Origin: Girardinichthys multiradiatus
Lineage: Eukaryota; Chordata; Actinopteri; Cyprinodontiformes; Goodeidae
NCBI RefSeq assembly: GCF_021462225.1
Contig: NC_061817.1
Coordinates: forward strand, 434,001-498,000
Direction: 5' to 3'
Length of the DNA: 64,000 nucleotides
Positions 34,509 to 46,900 of this stretch are shown in pieces. The position numbers and the translations under genes were made by a program. The notes under the pieces are model-generated. The model ran no database searches, was not told the DNA's origin, and saw only the letters and a list, made by a program, of their open reading frames with translations. The first letter of the stretch is position 1. Every line of letters begins with the position of its first letter.

Positions 34509-34514
34509 TTAAAG

Positions 34515-36240
34515 AAAGTCCAGAATAAATTCACACTCATGCACCCAACTCATACCTTTTTAAAATCACTGAAGTTGTAAGTTGTATCACCATTCCACCC
34601 CGCAAAAAGCCAGGTTTAAATGCATTTTTAAAAAGTCTAAATGAACATTCGACATTCAGGGCTATAATTATTGGATGTAAACATCTGCCCAGAACTGTAC
34701 TTCCTGGACTTAAGATATTGACTGTTCTTAGATAGTCCATACAAACCCACATTAAATAAAAAGTTGGAATCCTGGTAGAAAAATTTCATTTGTAAAAGTC
34801 ACAAATATCTATAAGCTAATACATTATTTTCAAAAATGCATGACACAAAACAGGACATTGATATTGTTTTGCATAGTTTCAGTCTTCTATGAGTTTAATA
34901 TTTAGTTTCTTCTTTTTTTGGGCTTGTGCAATTGGCAAATTACATTTTACTTTTACAAAACATATGAGGCACAAAGAAACATACAGTACTTATTCACCTT
35001 CTGAAAATTCTCCAGGAGGCATATACAGAAACACTGAATGTGATAAAATACTATGTACAATAAAATATATGTGAACTGAAATACTAAGAAAAAACCTAAT
35101 TGTGCTACAATAATGCATGTCAATAGTATATTTGACAAGTAACAATAAAATAAAAGTTTTGGGTATATTTCGTACCCACGCATGCACCTCATATTTCCAG
35201 AAAAGTCATCATGTTGACTTGTTTTGGGTGTTGTATAAAACCAACAGTGATCATTGTCAAATGTTTTTTTGGAAATCACAGACAGCTTGTTTTCCCTACT
35301 GTATGACCTTTAAGTGTTTTCTCCTCTTCACTCAGTAATTATTTGACACTTAATTTTTCTGTTCATCTTGCTGGCCGATGCCTGTGTTTGTTCTTCTACA
35401 GCCTCACTCCTGGCCACCTCCAGTCCTGCTGCGGCACCAACCGATCTACCAAAACACATCAACACACTTGTTAGTTTTGCCTACAGTATTTTCCACAGCC
35501 AAGGTCCCAAATCTTTACAATCAGGACAATTCTGGCATATGTTCTATGGATTTTAGGAGTTTTTTATTGTTATTTATGAATCACTTTTAGAGCATTTTTT
35601 TTGAGTTTGATTATCAGTCTCAACAATTGAGCTGGCTGGTTTCGGGACAAAGGGACAGTTCCGATTTTTAAAGTGAGGTTTATGCGAAGTAACTGCCAGT
35701 AATAGGTTGTTTTAGTACAGGAGAAAAGATGCTATGTTGCAGTAAGTTTGTAGAAAAATAAAGAATCCTTTAAGAGGAGGAAGGCTAACATTTAATCAGA
35801 CAGACGTAGCTGATTTTAGCAATTTAAAACAAGTCAAATTGAAAGTGTTCATATCCATGGGATAAAACGCTATCATAGCGCTTATTAACTGTCTACATAT
35901 TAACAAGAAATTGTTAAGTTTGTCATAATACCCCGGTCAGAATTCTGCACCATTTCTACCAAACAGAGACAGCTTTGTGCCTCATCAGTGAGTGTTTACA
36001 ACCCCCCAGAGAAAGGCACAGAATCAGTGGACACCTCTGTGATTTAACAAGACAGCTTTAGGTCAATTCACATTCAACAAATTGTACCCCCATTTTGTAC
36101 CTACATGTTGACATTTGTTCCCTTCACACATCATTGTCCTACCCATGTAACTACACTATTGCATTTCATGTTATTTCCCTTAGTAAATAAGTAATTTTCA
36201 TGAATTATGGTGATAGAAAAATGCTCATATCACATGTATA
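34515..36240. other. Intergenic, nothing recognised
   Basis: AT-rich sequence with short open frames only. A splice-acceptor-like TTCTTCTACAG at about 35400 precedes a 60-codon open frame, but that product is unfamiliar and has no partner exon. Confidence 0.4.
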
Positions 36241-36249
36241 ATTTACTTC

Positions 36250-36868
36250 AGGAGTGGCGAACGTGCGGTTCTTCTCCCTGTCCTGTGCTGCTCGCAGCGA
36301 CTTCACTGATCTGTCAAAGTTCTCTTTTTAACTGCAGTTAGTGAAGTATTTTTATTTTGTTTTTTTGAGAAAAATATTAACTTCCGCCTGCATTCAACTT
36401 CTTTGTCTAGTTAGGGCGCTTTATACACGCCTGCAGTTCAGCCGCGCCCTCCTCCACCACACCGAGAAAAAAAAGAAGAAAAAAGACATTTGCAGCCTCA
36501 ACCTGCTTATCTACTGAGATCTTTAAAGCTAATTTTGTCAGACTGATTTACAGTTAAGGTTGTTTTAAGGCTGGAGTGCAGCTTTTCCCTCTTGCCCGTT
36601 GATAAGAGCCAGGAAACACTGCTTGGCTTAAAGTCGAGAAAGGGGGCTATGCTCTAGGTGATCATATGAACGAGTTGTGTTTTAAGCTGTTTTTATTTTC
36701 AAGTAATCAGTTCAGGAATAAGAAAATCTGATATGAAAATGTTAAAAAATGTTAAGGGTTATGTTATAAGGCATTTAAATAAAGAATGTGGGGACATTTT
36801 GTTGTGCGGCTCTTTGCAGTGCTGCTGGATTATGTACTGGTTCTTGACGCTCAACTGGTGGGCCACCC
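36250..36868. mobile_element. Possible hAT-like non-autonomous element
   Basis: CAGGAGTGGCGAACGTGCGG near 36251 and GTGGGCCACCCCGG near 36860 form weak inverted ends (CAGGxGTGGC type), each beside a TGCGGxTCTT string. The flanking 8-mers are only partly similar, so this is tentative. Confidence 0.3.
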
Positions 36869-37023
36869 CGGATTACCTTGAACAGTATATTGTTTTTTGA
36901 AAACTTTGGGTCATACCAGTTTCCTCTTGATTTTGGTTCTAATCCTCACTTCTGAAACGATTAGGATCTCTGATCAACCCAAAAAACTCCAAGCGACCTC
37001 CTGATGATACGTAATAGACGTAA

Positions 37024-37804
37024 TTTATTGGAGTCACACAAATACATTTTCTTACAGCACCTGTGAGTAGAAGGAAGGAAGGGAGGGAGGGAGGGAGATG
37101 GATGGATGGATGGATGGATGGATGGATGGATGGATGGATGGATGGATGGATGGATGGATGGATGGATGGATGGATGGATGGATGGATGGATGGATGGATG
37201 GATGGATGGATGGATGGATGAATGAATGAATGAATGAATGAATGAATGGATGGATGGATGGACTGATGGTAATGTGGGTACGACAGGACAGGACAGTATA
37301 AAACATACAGCAAGAGGCGGCTCCAGTTTCAACCCCAAAAAGTTAACCAACCAGAAGTACAAAGCTACGCAGGTAAAGGATCATAAAGATAACATCCAAT
37401 ACGGATACATTTGGTTTTGTTTTGGTTGGGAACTCAACGACCAAATCCCTCCTCACCACCTTCAATACAACACATTGATGTCTCAAAATGTGATCCGTAA
37501 AAGGGATAGAAGCCGAGCTAAAACAGCTGAATTATCCTTTACCTCACGGCCCTAATCTAATCTGCAAACACCCACAGGATGCATGCCAGATTGACATTAC
37601 ATTAAGTCATTACATTGCTCTTAGAGATAAAACCCCCTTCCTTTAGACCTGGAAATTTTGTGGACTCTGCAGTTGTAAATGCAGGGTCTGGAGAATGTGG
37701 TAAAATCATTGGTTCTGAACTCTTGCCAGGAAACTAGCTAGTTTGCATGAAGGTTTGATATTTCTTACAACTAACTGATGGTATCAGGGATCTATGGCTG
37801 ATAT
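37024..37804 (-). other. wipi1: Probable wipi1 3' UTR
   Basis: This stretch follows the wipi1 stop on the - strand and ends near AATAAA (TTTATT on +, 37024-37029). It contains the large GATG microsatellite, which would be transcribed as CATC repeats. No other coding frame here is convincing. Confidence 0.4.
37062..37260. repeat. Compound microsatellite (GGAA/GGGA), (GATG)n, (AATG)n, (GATG)n
   Basis: A run of GGAA/GGGA units leads into about 30 GATG units (37098-37219). An AATG block of about seven units (37220-37247) follows, then a few more GATG units. Open frames here reading PSIHPSIH are an artefact of the repeat. Confidence 0.95.
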
Positions 37805-37926
37805 TTAGCACTTCTGGATGCTCACAGGAGGGAACTCATTCATGTCATCCAGACACACAGGCCCAGCGGCAAACTCGTGCTCAGGAATGACTTCCCCCTT
37901 TTTTGCCCCGCCATCTTCAGAGTAAC
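37805..37926 (-). CDS. wipi1: wipi1 terminal coding exon 12
   Basis: After the acceptor AACCTCCAG the exon reads [20 protein letters not shown] then [14 protein letters not shown], matching the conserved WIPI1 C-terminus. As drawn it ends VSIQKC and a TAA at 37807-37805. A GTGAGC donor-like string sits just after EFPP, so a further 3' exon, as in the human gene, is an alternative I cannot exclude. Confidence 0.8.
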
Positions 37927-40900
37927 CTGGAGGTTGGAGAAAACAAAGGAATCATTAGGCCAAAGGTTTCCAAATCCCCAGATGCTAAATGTCCAAATCA
38001 CAGTTTTCCTACATTCTCCTCAACATTTTTGCTGTTTGTGTGAAAACAGCAGACTGTATGACAAGCTTTTCAGTAAACTCAAAGGGAAATCTGTTGGTGA
38101 GAACACAAAGCAGTGCATCTCTAAATCATATACACATCAGACAGCTAGTTGGCTGATTGAACAGGAAAAACGTTTAGAAATGGAGGGAACTTCACAGTGA
38201 CATTTTTTACCTATTCTTTTTTGTAAAACAACTCAAGCTCAGTGCGCTTGGATGGAGAACATCTGTGAACATCAGTTTTCAGGTCTTGCCAAAGATTCTC
38301 ATTTGAATTTAGGTCTGGGCTTGGACTGGGCCATTCTAACACATTACTATGCTTTGATCTAAGCCATCCCACTGTATCTTTGGCTGTATGTTTAGGGTGG
38401 TTTTCCTGTCACATTTTCTGCAGCTCTAATAGGTTTTTTTCCAGGATTGTCCTGGATTAAATTCCATACATCCTCCCATCACCTCTGACCAGCTTCTCTG
38501 TTACTGCTGATGGAAAAAGATCTCCACAGCATGATGCTGCCACAATCCCTACATGTTTCACTGTGGGGATTGTGTGTTTAGGGTGATGTTCAGTGTTCAG
38601 CCACAGATAGCATTTTGCATGTAGGCCAAAACACATTTTGATCTCCTTATTAGATAAACAGTACAATAAACAGAGACCAGTTTTTGGAGGAGACACATGT
38701 CACCAAAAGGAATTGATTATTATCTAAATCAAAATGGGCAAACATCCAATCAGATTACTTCAGCCACAGTCAAAAATAGAGGCGGTGGGTTCAAAGTATA
38801 AATGCATCGTTTTGTCTAGATGAATAGCGGATTTCCTATTTTACATTTTTATTTTTGCGGTTTGTTCTCCAATGTTCTCAAACAAATCTCTAAGGCCAGA
38901 AACAGAACAAAACGAACATAGAAACAGTTTTTTTTTTATTTGTAAAGAAACTTAAAAACCATGTATCATATTTTCCTCATTACCTTTTGCATGGCAGAGT
39001 AGGTGACTGCATCAACAATAAATACAGTATTTTCATAACTTAAGTTTAAGCAATCCGATGAACTAAACACCACCAGTGGAGCTGGTTGCTTTGATCAAAG
39101 TTTTCACAGAGGAAAAATTGCATATTTTTATTGAGGACGGATGAAGGATCCCTTCAGTGTTTACCACAATTGACGTCACCCATATTAGAAGCTCCCATTT
39201 GTCACCATGGTTACAGCTGCCGGTGTATGGTTTAAACCGGTACCACTCAGTTTCAGGGCTAAAAGCCTGACATGAGGGATCCATAACATGTCAGGCTGCT
39301 ACAGACTTATTAAATATGCATAAACTTTCCTAACGAAATATTAAGTGGCTTTCTAAAATTACTGACTAACCTCTAAACTATCTCAACTATCACTGATCAT
39401 TTGAAAAATCCACCAAAAAGATTTTATAATGTTTCCACTTACTTTGAAGTACTAATAATTGAATCTGTAATCAATTAAAGCCTAATCATTCATTCATATC
39501 CTATACTGCTTATTTCATAGTGGGTCTCGGGGGAGCTGGTGCCTCTCTCCAGCAGTCTACAGGCAAGAGGCAGGGTACACCTTTTCTCATTACCTTTTGC
39601 ATCGAAGAGTAGGTGTCTATATTATTATGGATATATTATCTATATTATTCCATGATAATATAGATTCTAATATAGATGCTGCCCTGCTTACATGACCTCT
39701 GCTCGTACTTTGGTTACTTGCTGCCATCTGATATTATGAGCAACCATGGCAACGAGTAACCATGGCAATGAGATATTATATGCAAAAAGATTGAGCTTTT
39801 TAAAAGCAAACCATGATTCGATTGAATTGACTTTATAAAGTGCCTTGAGATGATATGTGTTGTGAATTGGCACTATATAAATAAAACTGAAATCTCCAAG
39901 ACCTTCAAAAAGCCCTGGGATTTAGGAAGGAAGGAAGGAGGAGGACATTTAAACTTTTTTTATCCTAGATTATCATGTGGAATAAAAGATCTCTTGTAAA
40001 TACATTAACATTCAGTGGATCACCAAGCTGGAAAATTAAGACTACTAAATTCAACATTTCCATACCGCAGACTATATGGGCAGATGGCTTCACCAGACAG
40101 AGTGGTAGGAGTAGAGGTGGGGAGATCAGATCTTCTTTGGCTTCTCTAGGAAGCAACAGTAAGGGACTGTACTGCATATTAAGGTAGCATTACATGACTC
40201 CCAATAATGTTCATTGATTTTATTTCTAACATCACAAGAGTGATGTCACTTGGTTAATTAATAAAATATTGTCATTCATGAAAGCTTAGGTTGATGAAAA
40301 ACTACTGGTCCTTAAATATAAACTGTTGGCTACTACTAACCAGTGAGGGTTGCCGTGGCTTGGCCAGAGGCTGGTAAGGCAGCAGTTTCTGCATAAGATG
40401 GAGAGGAGCGAGTTTTCTGTGTGAGCTGCCCTTCCTCTGACTTTGTTCCTCCTCTGTGATTTTCATCAACACCAATGAGCCTGTAACGGAGGGACAAAGT
40501 AGCAAACCGTCATATTAAAGGGGTCACCGCATATTAATATCATCTGACTTCTGTCTTGCTTGTAACACTGCTGGAGAACAGACCCTCATCTGACTTGTGA
40601 ATGTGGCATGCATTCAGGTGTAGCAGAATTAGCCTCACCTGTGTTCGCAAGCCAGCTGGCACTCGCCTCCATCCTGTGGATCCACATTATAGATGAACAG
40701 CTGGCCATCGGTAGTGGCCACTAGTAACCGCAGAAGCCTCTGGATTCTGAAACATCACAAGCAGTTTCTACTGGAACATTACTCCATCTAAAATCCTGCA
40801 ATAATGGAGTCGTCACAAGGATGGTTCACTTCTTGCAGAAAACATCATTTGATGACCTCCATATTGGATTTAAATATGGCTGTTGTGTAGTTTATTAAAT

Positions 40901-43900
40901 GTTAATCATAATATTTATGTATGTCTTCATAGTTTGCAAACATGGTGGTGTTAGAGATGCAGCAAGAAATCAGATGGTGGCCAGAATCAGACAATCAGAC
41001 AAACCAGCCAGTTAGAAAATCAATAATTTAATCTTGTTAGGGTTAATGAAGCATAACATTTAAGGGATAACGGTCTGCGCTAACAGCACTCTGCATCATC
41101 TATTGTGAGTTTGCTGTAAAAATAAAGGAAGCTCACAAGCTTTATGTTGGCATATGAAGGCATGTGTGTTCATTCATTGTGTTATAATAAAGAGCTAGAC
41201 TTCAGCAGGTGCTGTTCATTTCGATCCTTCACCATTGTGTACTTGACTTTTGCCAACTTTTTTATGCTCTGTGTGAAAATGCTGGGTTTAGAGATCTCAG
41301 AGTTAAGGCTATATCCTCTGGAGGGTACACACAGACTGATCTTTTAAAATAGTTACAGCCAGTTTTAAAGCAACTCCACAGTCTATAAATGATCATAACC
41401 ATTTACTGAAGGAGGGCTAGGAACAAATTCTCTCTTAATTATGGTTCTCAAAGAGACCTAAGAATCAGCTGACACCGGTACCAGCAGGTTAAAGCTTTAC
41501 GAGATCGGAATGCAGGCACAAAAACATGATCTTATCTCTAGCTGGTGTTGTCAAAATGGTGTCCATTGAGAAATCAAGGTTTTTTTATTTTTCTGTTGAA
41601 AGACCACTTATTGCTGATGCTCAGAAAATGCTGATATTAAAGTAAAATCTGTCCTCTACCTGAAGCTATAACTCAGCCATAGGAGGGCAAAGGACATGGT
41701 GGTGTTGAACAGTCATTTGCAACATTCAATGAACTGTGCAAACTTCCTGTTATTTTGTAAGAAACTGCTGGACACCAGGTGTGACACATAAAATTTGTTT
41801 AGAAAACTAGAAAAAAAAAACTAGTGGTCAACTAGAAATCCAACATGGTGGCCAACTAACATACAATCTGACAAAACAGACAGGTTTGCTGAAAACAAAT
41901 AACTAGACACCCCAATAACTCCTAGCTAGAAGCTAGCTACAAGCTAGGTGTTATGAGTAAAAATGTTTTTTTCAGAGCGATTTTTAAATCCAATCTGTCA
42001 GCCATATTTGAAGACTGTTTACTGGGATCCAGTTTTCTTTATCCCTAGATATTAAACAAACTCATGTGAAATATTGTGCTTTCTACAGTTCAACTACACA
42101 CCCCAAAGAGCACAAACAATCTAAATCTTTCTGCTTTTGGTTGGTAAGGAAGAGAAAGTAGCTCACGTGACTAAGGTGCAAATGTTCCTCTGACCAGATG
42201 AGAAGAGGTGAACGGTAGCGAAAGCCCGGTCCTGGCTCATCATGCCAGAAACCGGATTCGGGAGGTAGCTGCTGGCTGCTGAGAACATCTTCCCCATATA
42301 ACCTGTCCACGTAGCAGCCTCATCCTCTCCCCTGGAGAAAAGTTAACAGCTACAGTTAGAGGGTTGCTGGGGGGGTTACTCACTGGTGAATACAGTGGTA
42401 ACATGTCTGAATACAGGCACCTAAAACTGAAAGATTTTCAGAAATGTTAAGCATTGTTCTACAACTAGCTGCTACATTATACTTTTGGAATGCACTGAGC
42501 CTGGCCTTAAACAGATTTGGACAAAAAAGAAATTCCAATAGATAGCTGCCTATAATGTGTCTGGTTCTGATTGATGTCTTGAATTTGAACAGAACTGGAT
42601 TTCCTACTACTGGATATAAATTAAAACTACTTTTTTGTAAAGTGCCCCGAGAAGACATTTGTTGTGAACTGGCACAGTATAAATAATCTGAACTGAACTG
42701 AGTTGCAGATTTCCAATATCTCAAGCTAAAGCCCACTAACAATTGATTATTTCCCCAGTCTAAATCTAAGCTACCATGTGATGGCTAATAGTTTTTCAGT
42801 TTAGAAACTAGCAACATTATTTGATTACAAAAGAGGTTAACACTTCGAACATGAACCAAAAATGAATCACTCAAGGCTCCCTCAGAATCGGGCATATTGC
42901 CTGTGGATGGTTGAGGTCTCATAGTTGAGAGTACCAATTTCCTACATTTCTGGGGTCAAATTCCAACATTTCCCTCACTTTCTGCCATGGCATTGTTGGA
43001 CAAGGAGGATGACCTTGTAGCTTTGGAAAAACAAAAAGAAAAGAAGGATGCATATAAGTCTATTAAACGAGACTAGGGACGAAGAAGGACGATACACCTG
43101 TCAGTGTGACGCAGAGAGGGGATCCTTGTGACTCAGAACAGTGTGTAACATAAAAAACAATGTGAAGACTTTTCCCCCCAGAGGAGTTTACTGTGTAACA
43201 CTTTGAGTCTGCGGAGTCATGTATGCTCAGCTATGTGGGAGCCTTAAGTCTCTCTGGTGGAGGCTTACCTTGGTCCCACTTGTTCCAGTTTAAATATGTG
43301 AACAGTCTCTGTGTTGCTGGATGCACAGAGGAACTGGCCATCAGCACTGAAGGATAAGGAGCTTATGTCGACATACCTGCAGAAAAACACACACACACGA
43401 AAACCCGAGTAATCACAAAGTAACTAGATATCAGTCATCAGGGTGTAATAAAGTCTTTGTGCATTGTGTCAGCAAAGCACCACAATAATGCAGCCAAACT
43501 TCTTTTATGATATAAAAAAGATGGAAAGGAAAAAACAATAAACATTTAAAATCTTTAAGGTTTGGACACCAAAATGTAATTCAAATAGTCTCTAAATCTT
43601 TTTCTTATCTTTGATAAACACTTATAAAGCATTTGAAATAGAATTAATCAGATCTCTTAAAAGGTCAGTCTCAGTAGTTCGTCTGTTTGTAAAAAAAAAA
43701 AAAAAAAAAAGAGTATTTTAAAGTTTTTGCCACAAATAAAAACATCATATGTCTTTAAAAGTATGACTTCACTGTTGTTTTCTTATTCATTGAACGGCTC
43801 TGTTTAAGTCGGGAAAGTAAACCTCTGCTCCAGTTGGAGGTCTTTTACATCCTCCAACAAGTTTTCTTCCAGGATTGAACTGTATGTTTTTAATCACCTT

Positions 43901-46900
43901 CTCATCAACTCTGATCAGCTGCTCCTCCTAGAGAAAAGCATCTCCGCAGCATGATACTGCCAATACTATGTTTCATAGCAGGAATGTTGTGTTCAGTTTT
44001 TGCTGCTGGGTGTGACTGCATTCTGCCCGACAGCAGACATGCAAAGAAGCCTTTGGGTCAGAGCTTCTTTAGGCAACAAGCATACACAGACTCTGAAGAT
44101 CTCTATGACTAGAAAATATAGAACTGCAGTCCATTTACCATTCCTAGCTTCTTAGACACACCATAGTAAACAATTCTCACTATTTACCTAGGAGCATGTT
44201 TCAAAAGCTGGATTGGAGATCTTGTTGGGTCTACAGATAATGTATTCTTGTTCATTCAGCAGTATGAGGACCATTGATAGATATTACTAGACTGGATATT
44301 GCCTATTAGCTGAATCAGTGGAGGCTACGCATTGAGTCATGTTAACAAAACCATGCTGTTCCAATGTGGGATGAGCATACACCTATGACAAAAACTGTGG
44401 TATCAGATTTTTATAAAATGTGGCTCATATCAAAGCTGAGAAAATTGCTGATGTTGTGATACATGGAAATATGTACCTTCCCCATATGTGAATCTATAAG
44501 CAGTGTGGGAGGTGTGCATTATACTGATGACAGCTATACCTTCTGTGCCATAAAGATTGCCATGCTGTTAATTGATTTTTAACAGCTAAAGCTGCATAGT
44601 TGTGATTATGGTATGACAGTTTATTGGTTTCTGGCCTTGATGCTGGAATTTCTAAACTGATATAATAATACAGTGTTTATGCGACTCATATCACCTAGGC
44701 CCAGAGGCGGACTAGAACCAGGACATTTCCTGCTGGCTTGGCTCGCTCAGCTATCGCTGAGGGGCAGGACCAAAGGCTTGGCTTGGGCTGCGCTTGATTT
44801 TTTAAATAAACAATCCATACTGTCCATACGGCTCACCTGGGTCTCAGCCATCCTGACTAAATGCATAGCAATGGCGCAGGTTTGTCATGAGGTAGTCATC
44901 AATGATGAGGACAGTGTTTTAGTGCTTTGCTTGTCAAAGGGCTACGTATCTTAAATAATGTATAACAACACTGACCTCTTCATGCCTCTGCGGAACTCAA
45001 ACAGACGCTCGCCCTCAGGAATGGAGAAGACTCGGATCACAGTACCCTGCAGAGACAGACAGATGCCAAGTATGTCTTCATTTTGGTTTGCACCAGACAT
45101 ATATACCAAGCTTCAAAATTCTACTTTTCACTTCTTTTTCTAACAACTTTTGGTAACAGGTACAAGTACAAAGGAAACACTTTTTCGTCCAAAAATGAAT
45201 ACATAATTACAGTAAGCTAAAATCTTGAGGTGGAAGAAATTGTTATGGTCTCATGAAACAAAATGAACATTTGGGTCCAGTTTCACATGTATGTTTGACA
45301 CAAAAACACTACACAGGACCAAATTTAAAGCATAGTTACAATGAAACATGGTGGTGGTTACATCTTGAGTTGGGGTTGCTTTTCTTTATATGGAAATTAG
45401 GTTTTTGTCAAACAAGGGAAGTTAATTTCTAGAGCACCAATTAAACACAAGGCAAACCAAAGTACGTTGCATAAAATCAAAGAAAAAAAACATTAAAATA
45501 ACAAAAAACAATAAAAAATAAAATATAGCAGTTTGTAAAATGAGGCAAAGCCAGAAAATGGTGGTAAACCGTAAAGGTCAGGAGGTCATCACAATAATAC
45601 CAAAGGTTTATGTCTGCAGAGAGAGCTTCCCTCCATCCAGCACTTCTACAGGTCTAGGGCCACGATGTGTGAGGTCTCTGTCGACCCCACACACCCTGGT
45701 CACAGGTTGTTTAGACCTTTACATTCAGGATGGTGCTACAGAGCGCTAACAGCAAAAACCAGTCACCACAGAGACAGCTTCTTCCACCAGGCTGTCTCTG
45801 TCTCTGTTGAACACAATTCTACTCTGCTGGAAACATATAAGAAACCTGCTCCACCACAACCTGCCTTCCCTCTTCTAATATATATATATATTCAAAATAA
45901 TCTTACTTATACATCTGGTCCTTGTCCTTATTTTTTCAGGTGGTTGTTGTTTAGATTAATGTTGATATACAAGTCAAATTCTTTGTTTGTGGACAAACTT
46001 AGCCAGTAACGTTGTTTCTGATTATGATTAAAAGGGTGTATAACAGATAGCAGCACCTCCCTCCTACCATGTATCCGACACTCATGGTAAATACAAAGGT
46101 CCCCATCTATCTCAGAGATCTGAATGTGGTGTTAGTTAAGTTTGTCTCACCCTCTCAGAGGCGCTGGCAAGTTTGGTAGCTGATGCGTTGAAGGCGAGCG
46201 CTGCCAGAGGACTGTCATGGGCCGGGATCATTGCCACTGTGCTCTGAAATTACACAAAACATGTTACCTTACAGGAACAAAAAGAGTTGGGACCTCCAAA
46301 CCTGCACCTAGACATTTAGATGCAGGTAAGGAATAAGCCTGAAAATAAATACATTTTTATTGCAGCAGCATAATCTCACACAAAAAATGAAAGATTAATG
46401 CAGATAACAGTATCAGGTAAACGGAAAGCTTGTGACGGTTTTTATATGAAAAATAAAAATGGGGTGCCAGCTAGGTATCCCCCTGACAATTTGGAAAGCA
46501 AAATTGTTGTATTATTGTAACATGGGTTCCAGAACCCATGCACAGCAGAGTACCCGGCCTTCTTGGCGTCCCGGTCGGCAGTGCTGGATAGTGCCCCTCC
46601 CGGGGACTCCATTATTCTGCTGGGGGACTTCAATGCCCAGGTGGGCAACGACAGTGACACGTGATTGGGGAGGAATGGCCTCCCTGATCTGAATCTGAGT
46701 GGTGTTTCATTATTGGACTTCTGTGCTAGTCATGGATTGTCCATAATGAACACCATGTTCAAGCGTAAGGGTGTCCATCAGTGCACTTGGCACCAGGACA
46801 CCCTAGGCAGGAGGTCGATGATCGACTTTGTTGTCGCATCATCAGAGCTTCGTCTGCGTGTTTTGGACACTCGGGTGAAGAGAGGGGCTGAGCTGTCCAC

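Noticed and set aside
35378..35590. Possible isolated exon with an acceptor-like sequence
   Set aside because: The product is unfamiliar, no partner exon or matching donor is evident, and the composition is ordinary intergenic.
36939..37362. Open frames on the - strand rich in PSIH repeats
   Set aside because: They are produced entirely by the GATG microsatellite, which is open in several frames at once.
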